Shown: positions 35,901-46,298 of the stretch, in pieces
Layout of the letters: each line of letters opens with the position of its first letter
How positions within the stretch are numbered: position 1 is the stretch's first letter
DNA from: Psoroptes ovis
Lineage: Eukaryota; Arthropoda; Arachnida; Sarcoptiformes; Psoroptidae
Length of the DNA stretch: 64,000 nt
Direction of reading: 5' to 3'
Assembly (NCBI GenBank): GCA_002943765.1
Contig: PQWQ01000015.1
Coordinates: forward strand, 620,001 to 684,000
Translations under genes and position numbers: made by a program
The notes under the pieces: model-generated
Database searches by the model: none
The model's input: the letters and a program-made list of their open reading frames with translations, nothing else
Told to the model about the DNA's origin: nothing

Positions 35901-38762
35901 TTGTCGAATGTTTTTTTCTTATGTATTATAAACCAGAATTATTTCTCAAAATATCTTATAAATGATTTAAAATAGATTTTGATTATTCAGATCGAAAGAC
36001 TGTCACAAAAAAATGTCCAATAGTATGGGATGGTGCATTATGTTGGCCACAAACATTGCCAAATCAAATCATAAAACAATCATGTCCATCATATGTAAAA
36101 GGTTTCAATCATAATGGTTTTGCATATAAAAATTGTACAGAAAATGGTGAATGGTATTTCAATGAAAAAACCAATGGATATTGGACAAATTATTCGGAAT
36201 GTTTTATCGAACATCACCATTCAAATATGAATGATGAAATTGAAAATGATAATATCAAGCACAATCAAACATTCGATAGTAATCATTATAATATCATCGA
36301 TAATAATAGAAACAACGTCAATAATCTCGATGGAATATTACCACATTTATTAAATTTTCAAATAATATCACATGTTGGTTATTCAATATCATTCATATCG
36401 CTGGTGATTGCATTTCTTATATTTATTTATGTAAAGTAAGTTTTTGTTCTTGAAAAAAGAAAATGTTTGTCAATCTTTGTGCATGAAAAAATGAATGAAT
36501 GAATGCATGGAAAAGGTTGACAATTTTTTTTCATCAATTTGCATCATACTTTTGAAATGCTTAGAAATAAAAAATTTTTATTAGAAATTAACATGATTCT
36601 CTCTTTCATTTAACCAAAAATCATCTTGACTGAATTAACAACAACAACATGTAATTGTATAACACTTCCTTTAACTTTATGAAAATAAAATCCAAAAAAA
36701 CATTAACAATTATTCAATTTTTTAAAATGAATGAATGAAAATGATAAAAATTAGATTTATTTGCAGAAGATTACGTTGTCCACGTAATAGTTTGCATATT
36801 CAGGTTAGTAATTTTGATCGAAATCACTTGAATTTTAATCGCGAATTCAAAATTTCCTCCTGATTCTTCAAAAGCTTTTCATATCCTTCATAATGCGATC
36901 ATTGATGTATTTAATCAAGACTAGTTTTGAACATTTTCCATACGATCATAATCAATTGAATAATATTGTCCTGAATAAATATTTGACAACAAATTCTCAC
37001 AATGACGATGAATTTCTATCATTGAATGATCAAAATTATGAATATCATGAAGATAATTATGATCATAAACAACAATTTTCATACGATCAACAAATAAAAA
37101 ATTCAATAATTGATATTGAAAATGAAAATAATTTAGTATTATTATCACTGTCAAATGAATATGATTGGGCCAATTCTATACAAATTCCTGTATGTTTTGA
37201 TTTATTATATTTATCAGATTAATTTTATCAGGAAAATTTTTTTTTTCTACAGACAATTTCATGTAAAATTTTCACAACAATATGGATATATTCATTATTA
37301 GCCAATTATAATTGGATTTTTATGGAAGGTTTATATTTACATAATGTCATTTTTCTAAATATATTCAATGATAATTCAAATATTTTGCCATATATTATTT
37401 TGGGATGGTGTAAGTTTAATATAATGTGTCTAACCTGTGTGACAAAATAGAAAAAATTTATTATCGAATTTGATTTTAAATTAAATTTCAGGTCTTCCAA
37501 TTCCTATCGTCATAACATGGGCATTAATGAAATCTTTATATGAGAATATTGGGTTCGTATTTTGTTATTAAATTTTTTTTCAGCCTCTGTTTATTAAAAA
37601 TTCAATTAAAAATTTTTTTTTCTTTACGTCCGATCGTGAAATATCGATATAAATAAATGATATAATGATCATTATGATCACAATAATATGAAGATGTTGG
37701 GCAACAAATAAAAATTTAAAAATATTTTGGATTATGCGGGCACCGATCACCATTGTCATTGTGGTATAATGTTTTCTTCTTCTTTCACATAATATTAAAT
37801 GTTTTTTGCTTTTATTATTATTATTTTTTCTAACATAATTGATTATATTTATTTATTCTTTCGCATAAATTACAGTTAAACTTTTTATTTTTCGTCAACA
37901 TTATACGTGTATTATTTATGAAAATGTTTGCAAAATCTGCTGCAACATACGCTAGAAAATATAAATATCGTACATGGTTCCGTTCGACATTAGTTTTAGT
38001 ACCTTTATTCGGTGTACATTATATGTTTTTTTCGGCATTTACATCGATTACATTGAATTCTAATGATATTTATGAAATTATTTGGCTATATAGTGATTTA
38101 ACATTCACAACATTTCAGGTACATCATCAATTGTTCCGTTACATTGATTAAAATTGATTCAATTTTTTCAGGGATGTTTAGTGGCATTGTTGTATTGTTT
38201 TTTCAATCATGAAGTACAAATAGAATTGAAAAAATTATGGATATCATGTAAACAAAACTCATTGCGAAGACGATTCTCATTCGGATATAATAACAATTCA
38301 TCGTTGTATGCAGGTGGTGGTCACCATATACAACAATTACAATCACATCATCAACAGCAAACAAATCTACATCGACAAATCGATAATCAACATAATCATC
38401 ATTCTAGTCGTGTTACCAGACATTCATTGATATCGAATTGCAGCACATTTTTCCGTAAAGATGTTTGTATTTGTTCAATAGATTTATTTTTAGAAATTTT
38501 ATTTTTTGTTTTTTTAATTTAATTATAATCATAATAGATTGATCCAAATACATCAAGCGAAAAAAATTATCAACATTCAACACAATCTTTACATCAAAAC
38601 AATAATGATGATGTTAATAATGAAAAAAATCAAGATGATTTTCATAAATTTATTATTCGTGATCAAGAAAATCATGATGATGATCTTGATAATAGTCGAG
38701 AAATATTAACTGATCCAAATGTGATCAATAAATTTATATTGATCAATGAAACAGCCATTTAA
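29921..38762 (+). CDS. class B (secretin-family) GPCR, parathyroid-hormone-receptor-like
   Basis: Eleven exons: 29921-30175, 35721-35898, 35991-36435, 36767-36803, 36875-37189, 37253-37409, 37492-37552, 37694-37763, 37876-38118, 38172-38462, 38538-38762; all phases agree, 758 residues. The hormone-binding domain has six Cys, with WDGALCWP, SYVKGFNHNGFAYKNC and WTNYSEC, closest to PTH receptors (FNHxGxAYxxC, WANYSEC). The seven-helix core shows LRCPRNSLHIQ, NYNWIFMEGLYLHN, CW, VLNFLFFVNIIRVL, STLVLVPLFGVHYMFF and FQGCLVALLYCFFNHEVQIELKKLW, again PTHR-like. It should couple to G proteins at the cell surface in response to a peptide hormone. Exon 5 carries an unusual insert of about 75 Asp/Asn/His/Tyr-rich residues between helices 2 and 3. 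Exon 1 (signal peptide, then Thr/Ser-rich) is joined across 5.5 kb by matching phase 0 only. AATAAA at 38945-38950. Confidence 0.85.
30176..35720 (+). other. first intron of the GPCR gene
   Basis: 5.5 kb between the signal-peptide exon (donor GTAAGA) and the second exon (acceptor CATATAG). It is AT-rich simple sequence with T runs, TTG/CAA and ATG repeats (about 34268-34292). Numerous short ORFs on both strands encode Phe/Ile/Lys-rich low-complexity strings and are not supported as genes. Confidence 0.5.
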
Positions 38763-39308
38763 TTCAATCAAACCTTTGAGCTTTTATTTTCACTTTGTAA
38801 TTTATTTTTTATTCTATCATAATTTATTTGATTTACCCCAACATATCTCTAAAAAGATTTATCATTGTTTTTTTTCGTTGTTGTTCTATGAAATGTTTTT
38901 ATTCGTTGACAAAAATTTTTTCTATTTTCTTATAAAATTGACTTAATAAAATTTAATTTAATTTATTGAATTGAAAAAAATAAGATAAAATAAATCATGA
39001 TAAAAAAAAATCCACTATTTCATAATGGAATTTCCATTATTGATGGAGAAAAAATCCAGGCAAAATTGACATATTGAATTGTGTAATGCATCAATATTTG
39101 ATCAATTTTTATCTTTCTCAAATTTCAAAGAATTTTTGCGCCAGGAATTTGAAATATTTTTTCAAAATTTCAACGTACAAACTCATCATATGATCATTTG
39201 ACAGAAACTACCACTGTATGAAAACAGAAAGCATGTTCAATTATTTTTATTTTTAAATTTTTTTTTTGAATGATTTAATCAAAATTAATTCAATTTCAAA
39301 TTTTAATC

Positions 39309-39668
39309 ATGAATCAATCACAAGATTCAGTTCAATTTGTCGACAAAATTATTGAAATCAATGAACATCGTATTAAATTAAAATTCATACGTCTATATCA
39401 AACATTCATGTTATGGATCGGTGATCCAATGGAACCAAAATTCAATAGTTTAGTCATGTCATTATGTAATAATTCGACAACAATTTTTGACAATAAATTC
39501 AATCATTCTATCAATGATGAAGAAATGGCCAAAAAATTAAGTAATCGTTTTAATAATAATCGTCCTGTCTATGTATCATTTAATTATCAGCCAGCAATGT
39601 TTGATGGTGAATTGAAATTGAAAATTGATCAATCAATTATTGAATTTCTTAATTCGATTTTTAAATAA
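39309..39668 (+). CDS. PSMG4: proteasome assembly chaperone 4
   Basis: 119 residues, single exon. The sequence fits PSMG4 (PAC4) along its length: an N-terminal strand pair, then FIRLYQTFMLWIGDP, the LVMSLC block, AKKLSNRFNNN and PVYVSFNY, ending in a helix (QSIIEFLNSIFK). PSMG4 pairs with PSMG3 and helps the 20S alpha ring assemble. It ends 138 bp before the next gene on the same strand. A proteasome beta subunit lies 4 kb downstream (43912-44637), probably by chance. Human PSMG4 is 123 residues, so the length agrees. Confidence 0.8.
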   Translation: MNQSQDSVQFVDKIIEINEHRIKLKFIRLYQTFMLWIGDPMEPKFNSLVMSLCNNSTTIFDNKFNHSINDEEMAKKLSNRFNNNRPVYVSFNYQPAMFDGELKLKIDQSIIEFLNSIFK

Positions 39669-39806
39669 TGATGTATATAAATAGGCAAAAATTTAATTAA
39701 AATTTCTCCCTGATGAATAAATATGCTCGTTTTTCATTCTAAATTTTAGTGTGCTTTAGAAATTTTATTCTTTTTTTTTATTGTTTTTGGGAAGTATTCG
39801 ACTAAA

Positions 39807-41798
39807 ATGAAACGAGGTTCAAGTAAATCGAAAAAATCAACACAAATGAAAAGTAAATCTAAAACAAAATCAAACAAGAAAAATTTAACATCGAAATCAA
39901 ATTTCAATGAAGCACTGAGTTGTAGTGCCATTGGTGCATCAACAAAGCCTGAATCGATTCCAATGAAAAAATCTAAAACAAAAACAGCAGCCACATCAAT
40001 TGTTGATACAGCTAGTGTATTATTAGAATGTAAAAAAATTCATGATAGTATACAAGATCAAAAAATGGTAAAATGTATATCGATGAAAGATATGAATCGA
40101 CAAGGATATAAAGTTGATATAAAAAATGGTAAAGATAATTTATTTTCAGGCAGTGGACCACCAAATAATCGTTCAATGATTGTAAAAATTATCAATCTAA
40201 AATTGATGACTGGAAGATATAGGAAAAATTTCGAAGAATATAGTGTAAAAATTTATAAATTTATCGGTAAAAAACCACTGTGTAAATCATTCCCAAAAGT
40301 GTATGAAATATTTTTAATCGAAAAAGTATATCTGATTTATATGGAATCATTTAAAATGAAAACACTGTATGATTTAATCGTTGAAAAACAATCAATACCA
40401 GCAGCGACCATAAAACAATGGATTAAACAAATAACAGAAGCGATATGTGTGTTACAACAATATGGCATAGCACATCGTTTCCTTAAGCTTAAACATATTA
40501 TAATTGATAATGGACATGTCAAAATTCTTGGCTTGAGTAAAGCTGTATTATTTTGGGACAATCAAAAAAATAGAGCATTAAAGCAGCATAAAGAGAAACG
40601 TATTCACAAAAACAATTTTTTACCACCTGAATGTTTTATTGATTCATATGATCCATCGAAAGCAGATGTATGGTCATTAGGTACAATCATTGTATCTTTA
40701 TTGACACATCATTATCCATTTCATGTGCGTGCGCGTATGAATTTCATCGAACAATGGCGTGCATTCACCAAGAAACATTCATTGGATCCGATTGCAAAAG
40801 AATTATGTGATAAAATATTTGTACAAGATCCTAAAAAACGTATAAAAGCTGGTGCTATATTGCGTGATAAATTTTTCAAAAACGACATTATGATAACTGT
40901 TCAAAAACCAGAATCGAAAACATCGAAAAGTTTGAGTAAAGATAAATCTTCAAGTCAAAAGAAGTCTAAAACCAAATCGATATCATCTTCCACATCTAAA
41001 TCATCATCAAAAAGTAAAGGAGTCGAAACATCTTGTTATGTTGGATCAAAATTTTCATCTAAAACTAAATCAGGCGAACAGTCAAAAAAATCACAGAAAA
41101 CTAAAACATCATATTTATCTACGAATAAATTGAGCACCAGTGCAATTGGTGGATCACAAAATGAAAAGAAATCTACATCAAAATCATCATCATCATCATC
41201 AAGTAAAGAGATTGAAGGTAATAGTACGATTCAAAAAGGACTAACAAAAAGACCACCATCATTATCAAGTAAACAAATCGAAGATAATAGTACAATTCAA
41301 CAAGAACCAACAAAAAGACCACCATCAATCAAAGACGAGGATGAATCCAATAATAATAATGAGACCGAAGAATTAGGAACAGGTGAAATCGGTAATGAAG
41401 ATAATGAAGAAGAAAAAATGACTGAAGAAGAAATGCAAGCAGAAGAAGAAAAAGAAGAATCAGCTGCACCATCGGAAGCAGATGAAGCATCGAATACCGA
41501 AGTGAATCAAGAAATGGTTGAAGCAGCGTCAGCTTTAAGTGAACAACAACAACAAGAATCATCAACAAATGAAAATGATGATAGCAATGTCAATAATAGC
41601 AACAATGAGAGTGATAATAATGTTGATAGTGACAACCATTCTGGTGTCAATTCGGATGCAACATCATCAAATCAATCAAATAGTGAACAAAAAGAAAGTG
41701 CCGCAGAAAGTGAAGTTCAAACACAATCCGAATCATCAACATCGTCGTCGGCAGCAGCAACAAGCGAATCAAATTCAAATACTTCTCAAGGTGAATAG
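39807..41798 (+). CDS. pseudokinase, TSSK/CAMK-like fold with long disordered tail
   Basis: 663 residues in one exon. After a Lys/Ser-rich start (1-60) comes a protein kinase fold (about 95-345). The ATP-site Lys is kept (MIVK, K127) and the lobe landmarks are recognisable: HRFLKLKHI at 223-231, PPECF at 273-277 for the APE motif, and ADVWSLGTIIVSLL at 286-299. But the catalytic HRD Asp is Phe (HRF, residue 225) and DFG is replaced by LGL (241-243), so both catalytic and metal-binding Asp are gone. The glycine loop is also not recognisable. It should not phosphorylate and more likely scaffolds. The tail (345-663) is Ser/Lys- then Glu/Ser/Asn-rich, with a short repeat (GNSTIQKGLTKRPPS / DNSTIQQEPTKRPPS). 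Testis-specific kinases are the nearest relatives I can suggest. AATAAA at 41950-41955. Confidence 0.8.
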   Translation: MKRGSSKSKKSTQMKSKSKTKSNKKNLTSKSNFNEALSCSAIGASTKPESIPMKKSKTKTAATSIVDTASVLLECKKIHDSIQDQKMVKCISMKDMNRQGYKVDIKNGKDNLFSGSGPPNNRSMIVKIINLKLMTGRYRKNFEEYSVKIYKFIGKKPLCKSFPKVYEIFLIEKVYLIYMESFKMKTLYDLIVEKQSIPAATIKQWIKQITEAICVLQQYGIAHRFLKLKHIIIDNGHVKILGLSKAVLFWDNQKNRALKQHKEKRIHKNNFLPPECFIDSYDPSKADVWSLGTIIVSLLTHHYPFHVRARMNFIEQWRAFTKKHSLDPIAKELCDKIFVQDPKKRIKAGAILRDKFFKNDIMITVQKPESKTSKSLSKDKSSSQKKSKTKSISSSTSKSSSKSKGVETSCYVGSKFSSKTKSGEQSKKSQKTKTSYLSTNKLSTSAIGGSQNEKKSTSKSSSSSSSKEIEGNSTIQKGLTKRPPSLSSKQIEDNSTIQQEPTKRPPSIKDEDESNNNNETEELGTGEIGNEDNEEEKMTEEEMQAEEEKEESAAPSEADEASNTEVNQEMVEAASALSEQQQQESSTNENDDSNVNNSNNESDNNVDSDNHSGVNSDATSSNQSNSEQKESAAESEVQTQSESSTSSSAAATSESNSNTSQGE

Positions 41799-42232
41799 GC
41801 TGAGCATAGATGGCGATGATTTTTTTAAAAAATACAAAAAATGTAAACAAAAACAAATGGAAAAATTTGTGATAATTTTTCGACATTTAATTCTAATTTT
41901 TTTTTATTTGACAATTTATGATTTATACTTGTATTAATTTGAAATGTTTAATAAATTTATTACTAAATCATTGTTTTTATTATCGATAAAGCGATCAAAG
42001 AGAATATAATTTTTATTGTCAAATGAATAATAACAAATTGTTATTGTTGCTTGCCAATGTTGTTAGATTTTTGAAAGCTGAATTCCTGAATATTTATATC
42101 CTGTTTATTACTTTGTATTCAATCAGTATTGTTTTTATTGCTTAATCTTCCACTAATCACTTCCAGCTTTGTCAATTGTCAAGTAGTCATATAGTTTTTT
42201 ATCTATTACACTAATTGTATTCATTATATCAA

Positions 42233-43838
42233 ATGTATCAAAATTCATGCATAATATTATCATTGTTGGTTGTTTTTCTTGCGATAAATTCGATTGAATC
42301 GTCTCAATTATCGATCGATGATAATCTGGCATCATTACATTCATATTCATGGTTTATTCATTTTATTAAAAACTTGATTGATTATTTTGTTGTTATAATA
42401 CCGATTTCATTATTGATTTATCTCGTTAAAGAAGATATTTTGCCATCATATGGTTAGTGAATCTTATGAATTCATTCATATAAAATCATTTATTTGTTTT
42501 TGATTTTCCATTTAAGTCAAACAAATACGATGGGTTAAATTTTTAGTATATGGTGTCCCTAATAATAATGAGCTTCCTTTAACAATTATCGATGGTGAAC
42601 CATTATTATCGTCATCCACATCTGTAGATCAAACAGAAAAATCTAATAAACGTAATGACAAATATAGAAATATTTTTCATTTATTTTATTGTTTCATTGG
42701 CTTACAAATATCATTTTTAACATGGGGAATATTACAAGAAAAAATAATGACACAAAATTATCGTGTGCCCATCAATTTCATAGAAAGCAACTCTATGCGC
42801 ATAACAGATAATCTTCTATCAATTGTATCGACAGGTTAGATTGATTGATTTGTTAAAATTTTTTTGTTTTGATCTCTTTAATTTTACACAGATTTCAAAG
42901 ATCCAAAAATAATCGACATTAAATTCCGCAATGCACAATTTTTAGTATTAATCAATCGAATTTTGGCATTTATATTTGCTACGGCAATTCTATTCTATAA
43001 GGATCGTCACCGAAAATCAAATCATCAATCATTTTTCAACACCAAACAGCCACCGTTTTACATGTATATTTATTGTTCATTATCAAATATTATGAGCAGT
43101 TGGTGTCAATATGAAGCATTGAAATATGTAAGTTTTCCTGCTCAAGTATTATCCAAAGGTTGTAAAATGATACCGACAATGTTGATGAATCGAATATTGT
43201 TAGGTCGAATACAAAAGCGTGAAGAATGGGTATTTGCTATAATATTATCATTTGGTATGACATTGTTCATGCTTAATGAACATGAAGAATCCAAACTTCA
43301 CCACGAAACCATTACGGTGAATGATTCGCCATTCTCATCATTTATATCTGGTATTATAATCTTGATTTTATATTTGACATTTGATGCATTCACATCTAAT
43401 TGGCAACAATCATTATTCGATCAATATCGTTCATTGACCAGTTTGCATATGATGGCTGCTGTAAATTTTTATTCAATTTTATTTACACTAACATCATTGT
43501 TACAGCATCATGATTTTTATCTATCATTGAATTTATTATTCATTGATTCGTCACTGATGTTTGATTGTTTAATACTATCTATTTGCTCTGCTGTTGGTCA
43601 ATTATTCATATTTCATACAATATCGATTTATGGTGCAATTATTTTCACATTAATGATGACATTACGTCAAGCATTTGCAATTCTATTATCATGTATCATA
43701 TATTCACACACGATATCATTTTTAGGCATTATTGGAATCGTGATAATTTTTGCATCATTATTTTTGAAAACTTATAGAAAATTTTCTGAGAAAAAATCTA
43801 AAACATCAATGAATAAAAGGATAAATCAAAATGTTTGA
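42233..43838 (+). CDS. SLC35B2: PAPS transporter 1 (SLC35B2 / slalom)
   Basis: Three exons (42233-42452, 42517-42834, 42892-43838, phases 1 and 1) give 494 residues. The sequence GLQISFLTWGILQEKIMTQ, then LSNIMSSWCQYEALKYVSFP and QVLSKGCKMIPTMLMNRIL, fits the nucleotide-sugar transporter family and its 3'-phosphoadenosine 5'-phosphosulfate branch. It should carry PAPS from cytosol into the Golgi lumen for sulfation of glycans and proteins. About ten membrane helices are visible, with a start that looks like a signal anchor and a Lys-rich cytosolic end. The length is near that of Drosophila slalom. Its stop is 73 bp from the PSMB6 stop on the other strand. Confidence 0.9.
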
Positions 43839-43911
43839 AATATAAATTGAAAATATTCCATTTATTGATTATGAAATTATTCATTAATTAAAAAGTTTAC
43901 AAATCTTTTCA

Positions 43912-44637
43912 TCATCCTTCATAAAATTTAGGCAATTCACCAGCCAATTTTATACGACGTTCAACACCTTGTTCAGTAATGATAGCTATTCTGGCAACAC
44001 CACCACTTGATCCATCACGTGACATGGCCAATGCTAAAGCATTGAATACTAATTGAACACAATCTTCTTTGCTCATTCCGGGACGATATTGTGAATCGAC
44101 ATAACCATATATGTATGTAGAACCTGATCCACCAATCGAAACTGGTTGTCTTACGATCATACCACCTAATGGTATTGTATAAACTTGTGCACCATATCGA
44201 CGATCCCAACCAGCACAAATTACTCCAGCTGTTAGCGAATCTCGATATTCATAGCACATATCACGAAATAAATTCGCAGCAATCGGCACTAATGCTGGTT
44301 CACCAGTTTCCATTTGATAAAAATCCAAATGATATGCAACAATATCTGCTAAAGCTTGTGTATCGGCAGCACTGCCTGAACGACATACATAAATTTGATC
44401 CGTTATTTTTGTTAGCTTATCTGTTACACGATTCACAATATAAGCGCCACTGGTCGTACGAGAATCGGCACCAACAACAACACCACCATCAAATTCTAAG
44501 GCCATAATTGTGGTTCCAGTTGTTTCAGGTTCATCAAACAAGTTCGGAATGACCATATCATCCAAGTGACTTTTTCTATTCCGCACAGCAAAATCATTTT
44601 CGATTGTTGGTGGAGATAATTTCGGTTCATAAGCCAT
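43912..44637 (-). CDS. PSMB6: 20S proteasome subunit beta1 (PSMB6)
   Basis: 241 residues, single exon. A 41-residue propeptide ends in Gly, so autocleavage would expose Thr42 (TTIMALEFDGG) as the catalytic N-terminal nucleophile. The active-site surroundings ADSRTTSGAYIVNRVTDKL, with Asp and the Lys after the DK turn, and GSGSTYIYGYVD with SRDGSSGG later, are those of beta1, the caspase-like subunit of the 20S core. The propeptide is a little longer than in human PSMB6. Tail to tail with SLC35B2; the start region lies 170 bp from a MITE. Confidence 0.95.
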   Translation of the reverse strand: MAYEPKLSPPTIENDFAVRNRKSHLDDMVIPNLFDEPETTGTTIMALEFDGGVVVGADSRTTSGAYIVNRVTDKLTKITDQIYVCRSGSAADTQALADIVAYHLDFYQMETGEPALVPIAANLFRDMCYEYRDSLTAGVICAGWDRRYGAQVYTIPLGGMIVRQPVSIGGSGSTYIYGYVDSQYRPGMSKEDCVQLVFNALALAMSRDGSSGGVARIAIITEQGVERRIKLAGELPKFYEG

Positions 44638-45048
44638 TTTTGAGAATTAATTTTGATTATTTTAACTGTTTTATTTGAAACACTCAATTGAAATCTTGGC
44701 AAATATTAGCAAGTCATGACAGATGAAAAACACAGCTATTTCGAAGCAATGGTATCAACAAGGTTAAAATAGCCAAATTTGATTTAATTTTTTTTCAATA
44801 TTTAAAGCAGTCATTCTCAACCTTTTTTTCGCCGCGGCACACTGAAAAAAGGAAAAGCCTTTATTCCAAAATCTTGCGGCACACCAAGTAAGGGAATAGT
44901 AAAGGAATGAGTTAGATTTCCGGAATTTGGCGGCACTTTTTTGGAATCTGGCGGAACACTAAAGTGCCGCGGAACACCGGTTGAGAATGACTGATTTAAA
45001 GGGTTGAAAAAGCAAAAAGTTGAAAATTAATTCATTTTTTTAAAAGAT
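44638..45048. promoter_or_regulatory. divergent intergenic region carrying a MITE
   Basis: 411 bp between the PSMB6 start (-) and the small ORF at 45049 (+). The PSMB6-proximal 170 bp is ordinary AT-rich DNA, probably its promoter; the rest is mostly the hAT-type element at 44808-44993. Confidence 0.5.
44808..44993. mobile_element. 186-bp hAT-type MITE with perfect TIRs and 8-bp TSD
   Basis: The element starts CAGTCATTCTCAACC and ends GGTTGAGAATGACTG, exact 15-bp inverted repeats. It is flanked on both sides by ATTTAAAG (44800-44807 and 44994-45001), the 8-bp target duplication typical of hAT transposons. The ends follow the hAT/Charlie pattern CAGT...TTCTCAACC. Inside, GC-rich words (CCGCGGCACAC, GCGGCAC, GTGCCGCGG) stand out from the AT-rich host and form subterminal inverted repeats. 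No ORF, so it is non-autonomous. Perfect ends and TSD suggest a recent insertion. Confidence 0.9.
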
Positions 45049-45285
45049 ATGTTCAATATTTTAAAATTACTCAGAGCGAATTCGGCATTTTATCGGATTA
45101 ATCGATTATCATCAAGTAAAAAACGTATTAAACAGCCAAAGTCAAAACCGATACCAATTGAGGCATCAATCGATAGAAAGAAGCCACAATCTACATCAAA
45201 ATCAGCGAAAAAATCCAAATCAAAACCGATTGGAAATAAAAATAAAACGAAAATCGATGATAATAAAATTAGAAAAAAAGAATGA
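45049..45285 (+). CDS. small basic ORF, unknown
   Basis: 78 residues, one exon, starting 55 bp after the MITE. The N-terminus (MFNILKLLRANSAFYRINRL) is an amphipathic, Arg-bearing stretch without acidic residues, as in mitochondrial presequences; the rest is Lys/Ser/Pro-rich with repeated K-S-K-P. No family recognised. Its stop is 58 bp from that of SNRNP27. It may be a real small protein or chance; the regular Lys/Ser pattern slightly favours real. Confidence 0.35.
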   Translation: MFNILKLLRANSAFYRINRLSSSKKRIKQPKSKPIPIEASIDRKKPQSTSKSAKKSKSKPIGNKNKTKIDDNKIRKKE

Positions 45286-45343
45286 TTTAATTTATTTACA
45301 TTTTCGATGAAATAATAATTAAAAAAAGTTGAATCAATTGTTT

Positions 45344-45970
45344 TTATGCAACAAAATCCAATGGTCGATTAAAGCCTCCTTTACGATTCATGTATTGACG
45401 ATATTTACGTTTTTGTAAAACGTTGACAGCTGAAACATCATTTCCTTTGATTTGTTTACCTTTGGTAGAATCAAAGCCAGCAAAGCCCATCAATTTTATC
45501 ATTTCTTTCTCTTCTTCTGTTTTACCTTCAAGATCTTTATCAGTAATCTCTGGACGTTTCATCAAATATTTTGGCACGGCTCCACCATCATTATTTTTGT
45601 CAGATTTTGGTGATCGTGATCGCGAGCGTATACGACGAGAACGTGGTGATTGTGATCGACGATGATGATCATGATGTCGACTTTGACGGTGTTTACGTAC
45701 GTCTCGATGATCGCTTGATCGATGACGATCACGATGATCATCATTCAATTCTCGTTCATAATTATTTCGATATCGTTCACGTTCAGATCGTCTTTCGCTG
45801 CCATTACGTTCACGAATCGGACTACGACGATAGTCTCGATTCGTTGATGTTGTCGCTGATCGATACGATGATGAACGACTATCATCACGAATTCTTTCAC
45901 GTTCACGTGATCTAGCTCTTACATCATGTCTGGAACGATGATTTCTTGGCGAACGAGATCTACTACGCAT
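45344..45970 (-). CDS. SNRNP27: U4/U6.U5 tri-snRNP 27-kDa protein
   Basis: 208 residues from the ATG at 45970 (the open frame continues only to a TTG). The N-terminal two thirds is an RS domain (RSRSRSPRN, repeated RS, RD and HH). The C-terminal block is strongly conserved: PKYLMKRPEITDKDLEGKTE, MIKLMGFAGFDSTKGK, NVLQKRKYRQYMNRKGGFNR and the end LDFVA. SNRNP27 sits in the tri-snRNP and the pre-activation spliceosome, near the U6 ACAGA region, and affects 5' splice-site choice. Head to head with DDX24, 328 bp between starts. Confidence 0.95.
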   Translation of the reverse strand: MRSRSRSPRNHRSRHDVRARSRERERIRDDSRSSSYRSATTSTNRDYRRSPIRERNGSERRSERERYRNNYERELNDDHRDRHRSSDHRDVRKHRQSRHHDHHRRSQSPRSRRIRSRSRSPKSDKNNDGGAVPKYLMKRPEITDKDLEGKTEEEKEMIKLMGFAGFDSTKGKQIKGNDVSAVNVLQKRKYRQYMNRKGGFNRPLDFVA

Positions 45971-46298
45971 TATTATTTTCAATAATAATAATCAAATTAT
46001 ACAGATAATAATTCGTTATGTAATTGAATTAATTTAAATTCAATACCTTGATATTGATTTTTTTAGACCTTATTTTATCAAGAATTTATTAATTGAAACA
46101 AAAATAACTAATTTCAAATATCAATCACCTCGAACAATCAAAATCAACAACAAAAACAAAACTCAATGAGCAATTTAATGAGAGAAATGCTGTTAGATGG
46201 CGCGTTTGTTGAATTTACACGTGTTTCTTCGTTGTGTTGATTATTGTTGAAATCGGACCAAATTGTGTACTTTTAACGCCAATTAATTTAAAAAAAGT
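45971..46298. promoter_or_regulatory. shared divergent promoter of SNRNP27 and DDX24
   Basis: 328 bp between opposed start codons. It includes a GC-richer patch (TGGCGCGTTTG, about 46198-46208) in AT-rich DNA and no clear TATA box, as usual for housekeeping pairs. Inferred from layout. Confidence 0.45.
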
